Positions 8,439 to 18,278 of a DNA stretch of 64,000 nucleotides are shown here, piece by piece. Made by a program: the position numbers and the translations under genes. Source of the DNA: an uncultured Porphyromonadaceae bacterium (lineage in GTDB: Bacteria > Bacteroidota > Bacteroidia > Bacteroidales > Muribaculaceae); NCBI GenBank assembly GCA_905198125.1, contig CAJKBH010000005.1, positions 46,057-110,056 on the forward strand, read 5' to 3'. The first letter of the stretch is position 1. Every line of letters begins with the position of its first letter. The notes beneath the pieces were generated by a model, which worked only from the letters and a program-made list of their open reading frames with translations, was not told the DNA's origin and did no database searches.

Positions 8439-11400
8439 ATGAGAAAGCGTATTCTTACTCGATCAATGATGATCGCTACGCTGCTCGGTATGGCCACGGT
8501 CGTCACTCCGACCATGACGGGCCAGACCACGGATGTAGGTGCTGTTTCCCCCGACCATTCCACTGAATGGAGCGGAGGCAAGGCACGGCCTCAACGCAAC
8601 GTATTCGAGCGAACCAACGTCGGAGCAACGGAAACCGAAGGTATCCGGCTTGGCGGTCGCCTCCTCTCGGAAGTGTACGGAGGACGGACCCTCAAGACCC
8701 GCAAACTTCCGAACGGCAATCCGGGCAACATGCAGAAGGCCCAGGGCAGGCCTGATTTCGTGGCCATGTCCAAGGTGGGTTACGCCGCCGTGCAGTTCGA
8801 GGGCACAATAGGCACGGCATTTCAGACCAAGAACTATGTGGCCAAGCTGCCGATGACCACCGCTCCCGGCGAGCAGCTTGAGCGGGCGCTGGGATATATC
8901 AGCAACGACTACTACGGATGCTTCAACGTAGGCAACAACTATATCGCCAACGGTGTGAACGGCAATGCCGACGCTACGCAGATCTGGAGCGTGAACTGGC
9001 AGATGTACAACGCCGACACCTGGATGTCATGGGGTTCCAGCCGTCTCGATACGTCCAAAGCCGTGGTGATGTACGATACGGCGTACGACCCGACGCAGGA
9101 TAATGTGGTGTACGGCTGGATGGCCAAGCTACCCGCCAACAACGACAACACCGGCTGGTACATGCTTGACATGACTGTGCCTTCGTTCACGTTGATAGCG
9201 CAGCCTCAGATAGCTGTGCGCGGCGTGGCCTGCTCCGACCAGGGACAGTACTATGCCATTGACGCCGACGGCAAGCTGTACAAGGTGGCCAAGACCACCG
9301 GCGAGTTCACCGAGGTGGGCAATACCGGCGCCAAGTCGGAATTCCGCACCACGGCTGCCTACGACGAGCTGTCGGGAATGATATTCTACGTCACGGTCAA
9401 TGAGGAGGGTTCGTCGCTCTACCGCATAGATCCTGCTACGGCTGTCGGAACGAAGGTCTATGACTTTCCGCAGCTTCTGCAGCTGACCAACCTTTATTTC
9501 CCGCCGCGCGAGGCCAGGGACAAGGCTCCGGCCATGCCCGAGAACATGACTGTGAACTTCCCGCAGGGATCGCTCACCGGCGCCGTGGAATTTGACATCC
9601 CGGCCATGACCTACGACGACGAGCCGGCCGAAGGACGCCTGGCGTATAAGGTGATGTTTACCTGGACGGCCAACAGTCAGACCGGCGAAAAGGAGTCCAA
9701 GGAATTCACCGGTTCTGCGGCATACGGCGAACATGTGGCCGAGACCGTCACCCTGCCGGCCGCAAGAAGATACGACATCAAGGTGTGCTGCACCAACGAG
9801 GCGGGCACCGGTCCCTGGACCAAGACGATCACGAAGTATCTCGGTCCGGATGCTCCCGACACCCCGTATAGTTTCAAGGGCGTATACGAGGACGGCAAAT
9901 GGAAGCTGACCTGGGGCGCGCATTCGACGACAGGCTCCAACGGCGGCGACATCGACCCCAACACGGTGCAGTATATCCTTACGTTCATGCCCGAGGGACG
10001 ACAGATAATCACCGAACCCGGCGCCACGTCGTACGAGGAAGAAATGGCCGAGCCCAAGGAGTTCGCCAAGTATTACTGGACATGTCAGGCTCAGTTGGGA
10101 GAAGTAAAGGCATCCAACATCCGTTCCACCGACAAAGTGGGCCTCGGCAACATCTATCCATACTGGTCGGACGACCTCACTTCATACACGAACTCGACGA
10201 AGAAGGACGCCCTCTCCGGATTCCAGGTGCTGGACCTGGCTGAGAAGCACGGCGACTGGTCATGGGTATCACCCCAATGGATCAATCATGCGCACTGGCG
10301 CGGTGTCGACGAAGACAGCTATCTGGTGTTCCCCAAGGTGTACCTTTACGGTGGCCGTTACTATACCTTCAACTTTACGGCCGGAAAATACGGCAGTGCC
10401 TATGGTAATCCCGAAATACGTGTCGTGATGGGTACGGCTCCCACCGAAGAAGGCCTCAACGAGAAGGTGCTGATGGAAAATACCGCTCTGACCAAGGTGG
10501 CAAGTTATGTGAACCGTGGCGAGACCGGCGAAAAATATTCCGTATCGTTCATGCCCGAGCATGACGGCGTATATTACCTTGCCATCCATCACTGCAACAA
10601 GGACGATGGATCCGTAAAGGGAAATGCAGGACTCTACAACCTCCGAGTGGGAGGATTCGAGATCACGTCTCCGATCATTCCCGGTGCTCCGAAGGAAGTG
10701 ATCAACCTCGCAGCCACTCCCGACGTGGACGGCGGTAAGTCGGTGACCCTGTCATTCACGTGTCCGCGTGAAAATATGGGCGGCACGGCCCTGATGGGCA
10801 TGACGCGCGCAGAAATCAAGCGCGGCGACCTGATGGTGGCCGACGTGCCCCTGACAGGCTCCACGTTCAAGTGGCTCGATTCCGAACCGGCTATGGGTGA
10901 CAACTCATATACCGTGACTCCGTACAACAATGACGGCGCAGGCAATCCCACGACTGTCAGCTGCTATGTCGGCATGACGGTTCCGGCCGACGTGGCCGAG
11001 CTGAAGGCCGAGGAGACCGAGACCAAGGGTACGGTCAAGCTGACCTGGACCGCGGTTGAAAAGGATAAGAACGGCAAGAACGCCCAGAACGTGCGGTATG
11101 CCATAGTCCGCAACATCGGCGGCGAAAACGAGATCGTGGCCGAGAACCTGAAAACTACCGAATATACCGACAAGGTCACCGACGGCGAGCAGACGATGGC
11201 CGTATATGGCGTGAAGGCAGTCACGGCCGAAGGCGTCAGCGACAACTGGGCCGCCTCCAAGACACTGCTTCTCGGCAATGCATACAACACTCCCTATGTG
11301 GAGAGCATCAACCAGGGCGAGCCTTCGTCGCTGCTGATAGCCGAGGCCTCAAGCAGCTACGGCCGCTGGGAACTGTTCTACGACGACGATCTGGCCGGAG

Positions 11401-13127
11401 TTGAATCCGTGGACCATGACAACGGTTTCATCGGCTTCAATTCGCAGATTTCCGGCACGCAGGGCGCGTTGACCACAGGACGCATCGCCGTGCCCAAGGA
11501 ACTGGAGAACCCCGTGTTCACGTTCTATTACTTCCTGATGCCTCAGGGACGCAACACCATCGACGTCCTGATCCGCACCGACGACAATCCGGAGTATCAG
11601 CATCTATATACCTTCACGGCCGGTCCCGACGGACCCGGATGGCAGGTATGCGCCGTCGACATGAAGCCGTTCCTGGGCAAGACAGTAAGGATGACCCTGC
11701 TGGTCAGCACCGTATCGCACACCTTTACCCTGATAGACCGTCTGGCCCTGCAGCGCATGGCTGACGTGGACATGAACAACGTTACGATAGCGGCTCCGGC
11801 CAAATCCGGTCTGAACGAGGAGGTGGAAGTGACCGTAGGATTCATGAACGCCGCCCTCAAGCCCGCCAAGGACTATACCGTAGAGCTGATGCGTAACGGA
11901 GAGAAGATCGACGAAATCGCAGGCGAGGAGTTAGGCATCTGCGAGCGTGGCGGCGTTACATTCACGGATGTGATTCCGCAGACAGCCGGCGATATCGTGG
12001 AATACGAAGCAAAGGTTGTGATCGCAGGCGATGAGAACGAAGCCGACAACTGCAGCCGCAAGGCCGCCGTGGTGACGGTGATCAAGCCTGAACTGCCTGT
12101 CGCCACCGCCCTGAAGGCCGATCGTTCCTCCGAGACCGAGGTAATCCTCCAGTGGACAGCTCCCGATATGGACACACGTCCGCTCGAGACCGTGACCGAA
12201 GGATTCGAAGGCCACAAGACCGGCGACAAGGACATAGCCGGCTGGATCAACCTGGACCGCGACGGCCGAGCCATCGGATTCGGCGGTTCGTCCAACATCG
12301 AGTTCCCCGGACTGGTCAAGGACGAAAGCCCGGCACCCTGGCTGGCCGTGAACGACACGGAGAACAACTGCGATCCCGCTCATGGCGGCAACGTATTCAT
12401 GGGCGCATGCTATCTGACCGACCGGAGCACCAACGACGACTGGCTGATCTCGCCCGAACTGTCGGGCAAGGCGCAGACCATCTCGCTGTGGGCTAAGTCA
12501 TACACCAATTTCTACGGCGGCGACCGTATCGAGGTGCTCTATTCCATGAGCGGCACTGATCCCAAGGATTTCGAGGAGGCATTCAGCTATCCCTACGTGC
12601 CGGTGGCCTGGACGGAGTGCAAGGTAGACCTTCCGGAAGGCGCCAGGCATTTCGCCATCCGCTGCACCTCGATCTATCAGATCATGCTTTGCGTGGACGA
12701 CGTTACCTACAGTCCCAAGGGAGCAGCATTGGTGGCTATGGACCTGTTGGGCTATAACATCTGGCGTGACGGCAAGCGAGTAAACGAGCAGCCTGTGACC
12801 GACACCAACTTCAAGGACAACGTGCCTGCCAACGAGGTGTACAACTACCAGGTGACGGCAGTGTACGACCGTGGCGAGTCTGCAGCCTGCAATGCCGTGA
12901 GTGCCGGTAAGTATTCGTCTGTCGGCAATATCGGCGTGGACGGCGCATCGGTGTACGTAAGTGACGGCGCCATCGTGGTGGAGAATGCCGGCGACAGCCC
13001 GGTAAGCATCAGCCGCGTGGACGGAAGCGTGGTTTACACAGGCCGTGGCGATGCCCGTGTCGATGTGTCCGGCGCAGTCTACATCGTCACCGTCGGAACG
13101 AAAGCCGTCAAAGTGATGGTGCGTTGA
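8439..13127 (+). CDS. Large secreted fibronectin type III / choice-of-anchor J protein, probable type IX secretion cargo
   Basis: A 1562-residue exported protein. A positively charged start (MRKRILTRSMM) and hydrophobic stretch form a signal peptide of about 28 residues. Residues about 100-350 carry propeller-like repeats (DQGQYYAIDADGKLYKVAK). Several fibronectin-III-like modules follow (segments such as VKLTWTAVEKD and VILQWTAPDMD). A choice-of-anchor J/cleaved-adhesin-type beta-sandwich (about 1210-1420) has the typical TEGFEG opening and DDWLISPEL and CVDDVTY signatures. The C-terminus (GAVYIVTVGTKAVKVMVR) resembles a type IX secretion sorting tail. It is probably a surface or released adhesin-like protein, with no enzymatic motif seen. 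It is transcribed alone: its own promoter, and a terminator after it. Confidence 0.8.
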   Translation: MRKRILTRSMMIATLLGMATVVTPTMTGQTTDVGAVSPDHSTEWSGGKARPQRNVFERTNVGATETEGIRLGGRLLSEVYGGRTLKTRKLPNGNPGNMQKAQGRPDFVAMSKVGYAAVQFEGTIGTAFQTKNYVAKLPMTTAPGEQLERALGYISNDYYGCFNVGNNYIANGVNGNADATQIWSVNWQMYNADTWMSWGSSRLDTSKAVVMYDTAYDPTQDNVVYGWMAKLPANNDNTGWYMLDMTVPSFTLIAQPQIAVRGVACSDQGQYYAIDADGKLYKVAKTTGEFTEVGNTGAKSEFRTTAAYDELSGMIFYVTVNEEGSSLYRIDPATAVGTKVYDFPQLLQLTNLYFPPREARDKAPAMPENMTVNFPQGSLTGAVEFDIPAMTYDDEPAEGRLAYKVMFTWTANSQTGEKESKEFTGSAAYGEHVAETVTLPAARRYDIKVCCTNEAGTGPWTKTITKYLGPDAPDTPYSFKGVYEDGKWKLTWGAHSTTGSNGGDIDPNTVQYILTFMPEGRQIITEPGATSYEEEMAEPKEFAKYYWTCQAQLGEVKASNIRSTDKVGLGNIYPYWSDDLTSYTNSTKKDALSGFQVLDLAEKHGDWSWVSPQWINHAHWRGVDEDSYLVFPKVYLYGGRYYTFNFTAGKYGSAYGNPEIRVVMGTAPTEEGLNEKVLMENTALTKVASYVNRGETGEKYSVSFMPEHDGVYYLAIHHCNKDDGSVKGNAGLYNLRVGGFEITSPIIPGAPKEVINLAATPDVDGGKSVTLSFTCPRENMGGTALMGMTRAEIKRGDLMVADVPLTGSTFKWLDSEPAMGDNSYTVTPYNNDGAGNPTTVSCYVGMTVPADVAELKAEETETKGTVKLTWTAVEKDKNGKNAQNVRYAIVRNIGGENEIVAENLKTTEYTDKVTDGEQTMAVYGVKAVTAEGVSDNWAASKTLLLGNAYNTPYVESINQGEPSSLLIAEASSSYGRWELFYDDDLAGVESVDHDNGFIGFNSQISGTQGALTTGRIAVPKELENPVFTFYYFLMPQGRNTIDVLIRTDDNPEYQHLYTFTAGPDGPGWQVCAVDMKPFLGKTVRMTLLVSTVSHTFTLIDRLALQRMADVDMNNVTIAAPAKSGLNEEVEVTVGFMNAALKPAKDYTVELMRNGEKIDEIAGEELGICERGGVTFTDVIPQTAGDIVEYEAKVVIAGDENEADNCSRKAAVVTVIKPELPVATALKADRSSETEVILQWTAPDMDTRPLETVTEGFEGHKTGDKDIAGWINLDRDGRAIGFGGSSNIEFPGLVKDESPAPWLAVNDTENNCDPAHGGNVFMGACYLTDRSTNDDWLISPELSGKAQTISLWAKSYTNFYGGDRIEVLYSMSGTDPKDFEEAFSYPYVPVAWTECKVDLPEGARHFAIRCTSIYQIMLCVDDVTYSPKGAALVAMDLLGYNIWRDGKRVNEQPVTDTNFKDNVPANEVYNYQVTAVYDRGESAACNAVSAGKYSSVGNIGVDGASVYVSDGAIVVENAGDSPVSISRVDGSVVYTGRGDARVDVSGAVYIVTVGTKAVKVMVR

Positions 13128-13151
13128 TTCATCCTGATTAATTTGCTTAAT

Positions 13152-13183
13152 AAAGCGCGTCCGTAAATTTGCGGGCGCGCTTT
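13152..13183 (+). terminator. Terminator after the large secreted protein gene
   Basis: AAAGCGCGTCCG and its complement (13171-13183) form a 12-base stem with one wobble around a short loop, with A/T-rich flanks suited to both strands. Confidence 0.78.
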
Positions 13184-13284
13184 AAAAATAATTTAATGTA
13201 GAATACGTTTAAGAAAAGTGGGGAATCACAACCCCGTGCTTAATACATATCGCACACAAAGAAACAACATTCTTAACAACTAAG

Positions 13285-15210
13285 ATGAAAAAACCGATAT
13301 TGACCGGAGTGGGGCTCGCCGCCGTATTGGCAGCGTTTGCCGCCAAGGACCCGGTAATCATGACCATCAACGGCGAGGACGTGACCAAGTCGGAGTTCGA
13401 GTATCTGTACAATAAGAACAGTCAGCAGCAGATCAATCCCCAGACGCTTGACGAATATGTGGAGATGTTCAAACTGTACAAGATGAAGGTAGCCGACGCC
13501 AAGGCAGCGGGACTTGATACAATAGCCTCGTTCCGCAAGGAGACCGAGCAGTACAAGCACGATCTGGCCCTGCCGTATCTGGCGGATTCAGTGTATCTGA
13601 ACAAGCTCGTGGACGAAGCATACGCACGTTCGCTCAAGGAGGCCGAGGCCAAGCATATAATGTTTTTCAAGAGCCCGAAGCCGGAACAGAACGTGCGGAT
13701 GAAGGCCAAGGCCGACAGCCTGAAGCAGGTGCTGGACAACGGCGGCGACTTCGAGGCGCTGGCCCGACAGTATTCGCAGGACAAGCGCAGCGCCATGCAT
13801 GGCGGCACGATGGGCTACATCATAGCCGGTCAGTATCCATACAGCTTCGAGGTGACGGCGTTCGGCACTCCCGAAGGGGAAATATCCGATGTCATTGAGA
13901 GTCCTCAGGGCTATCATATACTGAAGGGCGGCCACAAACGCGATGCCCGCGGTAAGGTCAAGGTGTCGCACATCCTGAAACTGGCCCGTCAGGAATCCGA
14001 CCGGGCCCGTGCCAAGGCTCAGATTGACAGTCTGTATCAGGTTGTGACTGCCAATCCCGGGAAATTCAACGAAATAGCCTCGGCCAACAGCGAGGATCCC
14101 GGCAGCGCCCGTCAGGGCGGCCAGCTTCCCTGGTTCGGTGCCGGCGAGATGGTAGAGGAATTCGACTCCGCCTCGTTTGCTCTGAAGAAGGGCGAGATCA
14201 GCAAGCCCGTGCGCACCGCGTACGGCTATCATATCATCATGAAGCAGGACGAGCGCGGCCCGCAGCCCAGGGAGGCCATCAAGAAGCAGACCCTGGCACG
14301 CATGAGCAGTCCGCAGGACGAGCGTTACAAGCTGATACAGAAACATCAGACCGAGCGTTTCGCCGCCAAGCATAAGGCGCAGATAAACCAGTCTAACTTT
14401 AAGGCTGTGAACGATTACGTAGCAGAGAACGGTATCGACTCCCTGTTCTATGCAAAATGGCTGGGCAATGACGGCAACATCACCCTGATGACCGCCGACG
14501 GCAACAAATACACCGTGGCTGATTTCGTGGCAAAGTTTAACGGCGCCAAACAGTCGAATCCCGTTGTCGCCAAGGAAATAATCGACGCTAACCTGGATTC
14601 ATGGATGAACGGGGTGCTCACCGGCCTGGAGGAGGACGCTCTGGCCAAGACCGAGCCCGACTACCGCAATCTGCTGAAGGAATATGTGGACGGAAGCCTG
14701 CTGTATGAGGTCAGCGTTCAGAAAGTGTGGGACAAGGCCGCCAAGGACATTCCCGGACTGGAGAAGTATTTCGCGGAGAATCGTTTCAAATATAAATGGG
14801 ACAAGCCTCATGCCAAGGGCATCTTCGTGCAGGCGGCAAATGATTCGGTAGCAGCGGCTGTAAAGGAATTTGCAAAGAATCTGAAAGAGGATGACATCGC
14901 TCCGGCGCTCCGCATGAAATTCAAAGGCCAGGTAGTCACGGAGAAGATACTGGTTCCCAAAGGAAGCAACGCGATGGTGGATTACGTAGCCTTCGACGGT
15001 CCCGTCACCAAGAGTTCGATTGAGAAATATCCGGTGATTTTCATGCTCAACAAGCGTATACTGAACGTGCCCGAAGAAATGAACGATGTAAAGGGTCAGG
15101 TCACCAGCGACTACCAGAATATGTTCCAGGAGCAATGGGAGAACGAGCTTCGCAGTAAATACGACGTGAAGGTCAACCGGAAGGTGCTGAAATCCGTCAA
15201 CAGGAAATAA
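13285..15210 (+). CDS. Periplasmic peptidyl-prolyl cis-trans isomerase with two parvulin domains
   Basis: A 641-residue exported folding factor of the SurA/PpiC type. A short signal peptide (MKKPILTGVGLAAVLAAFAA) is followed by an N-terminal chaperone-like helical region. Two parvulin domains come next: residues about 118-220 (AKHIMFF, FEALARQYSQD, GGTMGYI, YHILKGG) and about 227-330 (VKVSHIL, FNEIASANSEDPGS, GGQLPWF, YGYHIIMKQ). The remaining 300 residues are a helical tail of unknown role. Such proteins escort outer-membrane and secreted proteins through the periplasm. It lies between a large secreted protein and the arabinose genes, with terminators on both sides, so it is monocistronic. 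Two more isomerase-like genes lie at 22.9-25.2 kb. Confidence 0.88.
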   Translation: MKKPILTGVGLAAVLAAFAAKDPVIMTINGEDVTKSEFEYLYNKNSQQQINPQTLDEYVEMFKLYKMKVADAKAAGLDTIASFRKETEQYKHDLALPYLADSVYLNKLVDEAYARSLKEAEAKHIMFFKSPKPEQNVRMKAKADSLKQVLDNGGDFEALARQYSQDKRSAMHGGTMGYIIAGQYPYSFEVTAFGTPEGEISDVIESPQGYHILKGGHKRDARGKVKVSHILKLARQESDRARAKAQIDSLYQVVTANPGKFNEIASANSEDPGSARQGGQLPWFGAGEMVEEFDSASFALKKGEISKPVRTAYGYHIIMKQDERGPQPREAIKKQTLARMSSPQDERYKLIQKHQTERFAAKHKAQINQSNFKAVNDYVAENGIDSLFYAKWLGNDGNITLMTADGNKYTVADFVAKFNGAKQSNPVVAKEIIDANLDSWMNGVLTGLEEDALAKTEPDYRNLLKEYVDGSLLYEVSVQKVWDKAAKDIPGLEKYFAENRFKYKWDKPHAKGIFVQAANDSVAAAVKEFAKNLKEDDIAPALRMKFKGQVVTEKILVPKGSNAMVDYVAFDGPVTKSSIEKYPVIFMLNKRILNVPEEMNDVKGQVTSDYQNMFQEQWENELRSKYDVKVNRKVLKSVNRK

Positions 15211-15242
15211 ATATACCGACGAATTACAAAATAGGATTATAA

Positions 15243-15270
15243 CAGGGGCGTGCCGGGCGGTGCGCCCCTG
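15243..15270 (+). terminator. Terminator after the parvulin gene
   Basis: CAGGGGCG at 15243-15250 pairs perfectly with CGCCCCTG at 15263-15270, followed by ATTATTTT. Confidence 0.75.
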
Positions 15271-15326
15271 ATTATTTTGGAAATATGTTGTAAAACATAA
15301 AAATTTATTTGGAGCGGAGGGAAATG

Positions 15327-15361
15327 AGTGTTAATTTTACACCCATAAAACAATTAACACT
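15327..15361. promoter_or_regulatory. Candidate AraR operator upstream of the arabinose operon
   Basis: AGTGTTAATT (15327-15336) and AATTAACACT (15352-15361) are perfect inverted repeats separated by 15 bases, ending 11 bases before the mutarotase ATG. This is the only obvious dyad in front of an operon that encodes its own regulator. Assigning it to AraR is inference from position and symmetry. Confidence 0.6.
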
Positions 15362-15372
15362 AATTTTCAGCC

Positions 15373-16536
15373 ATGAGAAACCTACTGATTACAGCATCGC
15401 TGCTGGCGGGAGCCGTGGTAAGCTCCTGTGTAAGTGGTACAACCAAGGATGTAAGGACGGCATCCGGACTGGATCCCCAGAACTTCGTGAGCGTATATGA
15501 CGGCGACAGCACGGCGCTGTACACGTTGAAGAATGCCAACGGCATGGAGGTGTGCGTCACCAATTTCGGAGGCCGCATCGTGTCGATAATGGTGCCTGAC
15601 AAGGCCGGCAAAATGCAGGATGTCGTACTTGGTTTCGACAGTGTGCAGGCTTATTTCCCCGAGAACAACCAGACCGACTTCGGCGCAGCCATAGGACGTT
15701 ACGCCAACCGTATCAACCAGGGTAAGTTCACTCTCGACGGCACGGAATATCAGCTGCCCCGCAACAACTTCGGCCACTGTCTGCACGGAGGCACCGACAT
15801 GGGTACCAAGGGATGGCAGTACCGTGTGTATAAGATGATGGAGTGCAACGACTCGACGCTGGTACTGGGCATAGAGTCGAAGGATGGCGACAACGGCTTC
15901 CCCGGCACCGTGAAGGCGCAGGTGAAGTACACGGTGAAGTCGGACAACAGTCTGGACATAACCTACGCCGCCACTACCGACAAGCCGACAATAATCAACA
16001 TGACCAACCACAGCTACTTCAATCTGTCGGGCGATGCGAACAAGCCTGTGACCGACCAGCAGCTGACCATCAACGCCAGCCGTTACACTCCGGTGGACAG
16101 CACATACATGACCACAGGCGAGATCCTGCCGGTAGCCGGCACTCCGATGGATTTCACCAACGCCAAACTTGTGGGCGCCGAGATCGAGAAGCGTGACTTC
16201 GAACAGATCAAGAACGGCAACGGTTACGACCACAACTGGGTGCTCGACACCAACGGCGACGACACCAAGGAGGCCGTGAACCTGTTCTGTCCCGCCAGCG
16301 GCATCCGTCTGCAGGTTTACACCAACGAACCCGGCATACAGGTGTACAGCGGCAACTTCCTGGACGGCACCGTCAAGGGCAAGGGAGGCATAGTATATCA
16401 GCAGCGCACGGGCATCTGTCTGGAGACACAGAAATATCCCGACACTCCCAACAAACCCGAATGGCCGTCAGCAGTGCTCCGTCCCGGCGAGATGTACCAC
16501 TCGCACTGCATCTTCAAGTTCTCGGTGCAGAAGTGA
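15373..16536 (+). CDS. galM: Aldose 1-epimerase (mutarotase), lipoprotein
   Basis: Interconverts alpha and beta anomers of free sugars, here most likely L-arabinose given the operon. It has 387 residues, with a lipoprotein signal peptide whose lipobox ends at VVSSC (Cys about residue 19), so it should be anchored in the envelope. Family motifs: FGGRIVSIMVPD near the start, GAAIGRYANRI, NMTNHSYFNLSG with the catalytic His, and the late GICLETQKYPDTPN with the catalytic Glu. First gene of the arabinose operon, 11 bases after the candidate operator and 51 bases before the symporter gene. Confidence 0.93.
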   Translation: MRNLLITASLLAGAVVSSCVSGTTKDVRTASGLDPQNFVSVYDGDSTALYTLKNANGMEVCVTNFGGRIVSIMVPDKAGKMQDVVLGFDSVQAYFPENNQTDFGAAIGRYANRINQGKFTLDGTEYQLPRNNFGHCLHGGTDMGTKGWQYRVYKMMECNDSTLVLGIESKDGDNGFPGTVKAQVKYTVKSDNSLDITYAATTDKPTIINMTNHSYFNLSGDANKPVTDQQLTINASRYTPVDSTYMTTGEILPVAGTPMDFTNAKLVGAEIEKRDFEQIKNGNGYDHNWVLDTNGDDTKEAVNLFCPASGIRLQVYTNEPGIQVYSGNFLDGTVKGKGGIVYQQRTGICLETQKYPDTPNKPEWPSAVLRPGEMYHSHCIFKFSVQK

Positions 16537-16587
16537 TTGGACCGAGTATAAGAAATATCTAACCTAACTGAAATAAACGATTTCTAT

Positions 16588-18264
16588 ATGGCATTTTTGG
16601 ACTGGCTGGTCATAGGGCTTTTCTTCATAGCCTTGATCGGCATTGTGGTATGGGTGGCCCGTCAGAAGCAGGGCGATGCCAAGGACTACTTCCTCGGAGG
16701 TAAGGATGCGACATGGATAGCCATCGGTGCGTCTATCTTCGCCTCGAACATCGGATCGGAGCATCTGATCGGACTCGCAGGCTCCGGAGCATCGTCGGGT
16801 ATGGCGATGGCCCACTGGGAGATCCAGGGCTGGATGATCCTGATATTAGGCTGGGTGTTCGTGCCGTTCTACAGCCGCTCGATGGTATATACGATGCCCG
16901 AGTTCCTGGAGCGTCGTTTCAATCCCGCGTCGCGCACCATTCTGTCGCTGATATCCCTTATCAGCTATGTGCTGACCAAGGTGGCCGTGACCGTTTATGC
17001 AGGCGGACTCGTGTTCCAGCAGGTGTTCGGCATCGACTCGCTGTGGGGCATCGACTTCTTCTGGATTGCCGCCATCGGCCTTGTTTTGATAACAGCCGTA
17101 TATACCATATTCGGCGGTATGAAATCCGTGCTGTACACCTCGGTGCTGCAGACGCCCATCCTGTTGCTCGGATCGCTCGTGATCCTGGTGCTCGGACTTA
17201 AGGAATTAGGAGGCTGGGACGAGATGATGCGCATCTGCTCGGCCGTCGAGGTGAACGAATACGGCGACACGATGACAAACCTGATTCGCGACAACCGCGA
17301 CGCGCAATATCCCTGGCTCGGCGCCCTTATCGGTTCGGCCGTGATCGGTTTCTGGTACTGGTGTACCGACCAGTTTATCGTTCAGCGCGTGCTGTCGGGC
17401 AAGAACGAGAAGGAAGCGCGCCGAGGCACCATCTTCGGAGCCTACCTCAAGCTGCTGCCCGTGTTCCTGTTCCTGATTCCGGGCATGATCGCCTTCGCGC
17501 TGCATCAGACACAGGGCTCGTTCCTGCCCCTGCTTCCCAACGGCAATCCCAACTCCGACGCCGCATTCCCCACACTCGTGGCCAAACTGCTGCCGGCCGG
17601 TTTCAAGGGGCTGATTGTCTGCGGTATCCTGGCCGCTCTGATGAGTTCGTTGGCTTCGCTGTTCAACTCCAGCTCCGCTCTGTTCACCATCGACTTCTAC
17701 AAGCGCTTCAAACCCAATACGGACGCCAAGAAACTGGTGCGTATCGGCCAGGCAGCTACGGTTGTGATCGTGATCTTAGGTATCCTCTGGATTCCCATCA
17801 TGCGTTCGGTGGGCGATGTGCTCTATCTGTATCTGCAGGATGTGCAGTCGGTGCTCGCACCGGGTATCGCGGCCGCGTTCCTGTTGGGTATCCTGTGGAA
17901 GCGCTGCACGGCCCAGGGCGGTATGTGGGCGCTGATCACCGGTCTGCTTATAGGTATGACCCGACTGAGCGCCAAGGTATGGTACAGCAACGCCGATCCG
18001 AGCGACAGCATATTCCGCTATGTATTCTTCGAGACGAACTGGCTGTTCTTCTGCGGATGGATGCTGGTGATATGCTGCGCAGTAGGCATCATCGTGTCGC
18101 TGTGCACCAAGGCTCCGGATCCCAAGCAGATACAGGGACTGGTGTTCGGAACTTCGACAGCCGAACAGCGTGCCATAACGCGCCAGAGCTGGAACGCATG
18201 GGATGTGATACATTCGGTTATAATCTTAGGTATCACGGTGGCATTCTACATCTATTTCTGGTAA
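16588..18264 (+). CDS. Sodium/solute symporter (SLC5/SSS family), probable L-arabinose importer
   Basis: A 558-residue inner-membrane protein with about 14 hydrophobic segments and sodium/sugar symporter signatures: KDYFLGGKDATWIAIGAS after helix 1, SNIGSEHLIGLAG, and MPEFLERRFN. These match the SGLT-like branch. Its place between a mutarotase and araR-araD-araA-araB points to arabinose uptake driven by sodium; substrate is inferred from context. It begins 51 bases after galM and its stop is 14 bases before araR, so it is co-transcribed. Confidence 0.9.
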   Translation: MAFLDWLVIGLFFIALIGIVVWVARQKQGDAKDYFLGGKDATWIAIGASIFASNIGSEHLIGLAGSGASSGMAMAHWEIQGWMILILGWVFVPFYSRSMVYTMPEFLERRFNPASRTILSLISLISYVLTKVAVTVYAGGLVFQQVFGIDSLWGIDFFWIAAIGLVLITAVYTIFGGMKSVLYTSVLQTPILLLGSLVILVLGLKELGGWDEMMRICSAVEVNEYGDTMTNLIRDNRDAQYPWLGALIGSAVIGFWYWCTDQFIVQRVLSGKNEKEARRGTIFGAYLKLLPVFLFLIPGMIAFALHQTQGSFLPLLPNGNPNSDAAFPTLVAKLLPAGFKGLIVCGILAALMSSLASLFNSSSALFTIDFYKRFKPNTDAKKLVRIGQAATVVIVILGILWIPIMRSVGDVLYLYLQDVQSVLAPGIAAAFLLGILWKRCTAQGGMWALITGLLIGMTRLSAKVWYSNADPSDSIFRYVFFETNWLFFCGWMLVICCAVGIIVSLCTKAPDPKQIQGLVFGTSTAEQRAITRQSWNAWDVIHSVIILGITVAFYIYFW

Positions 18265-18278
18265 ATCATATATAGGAA

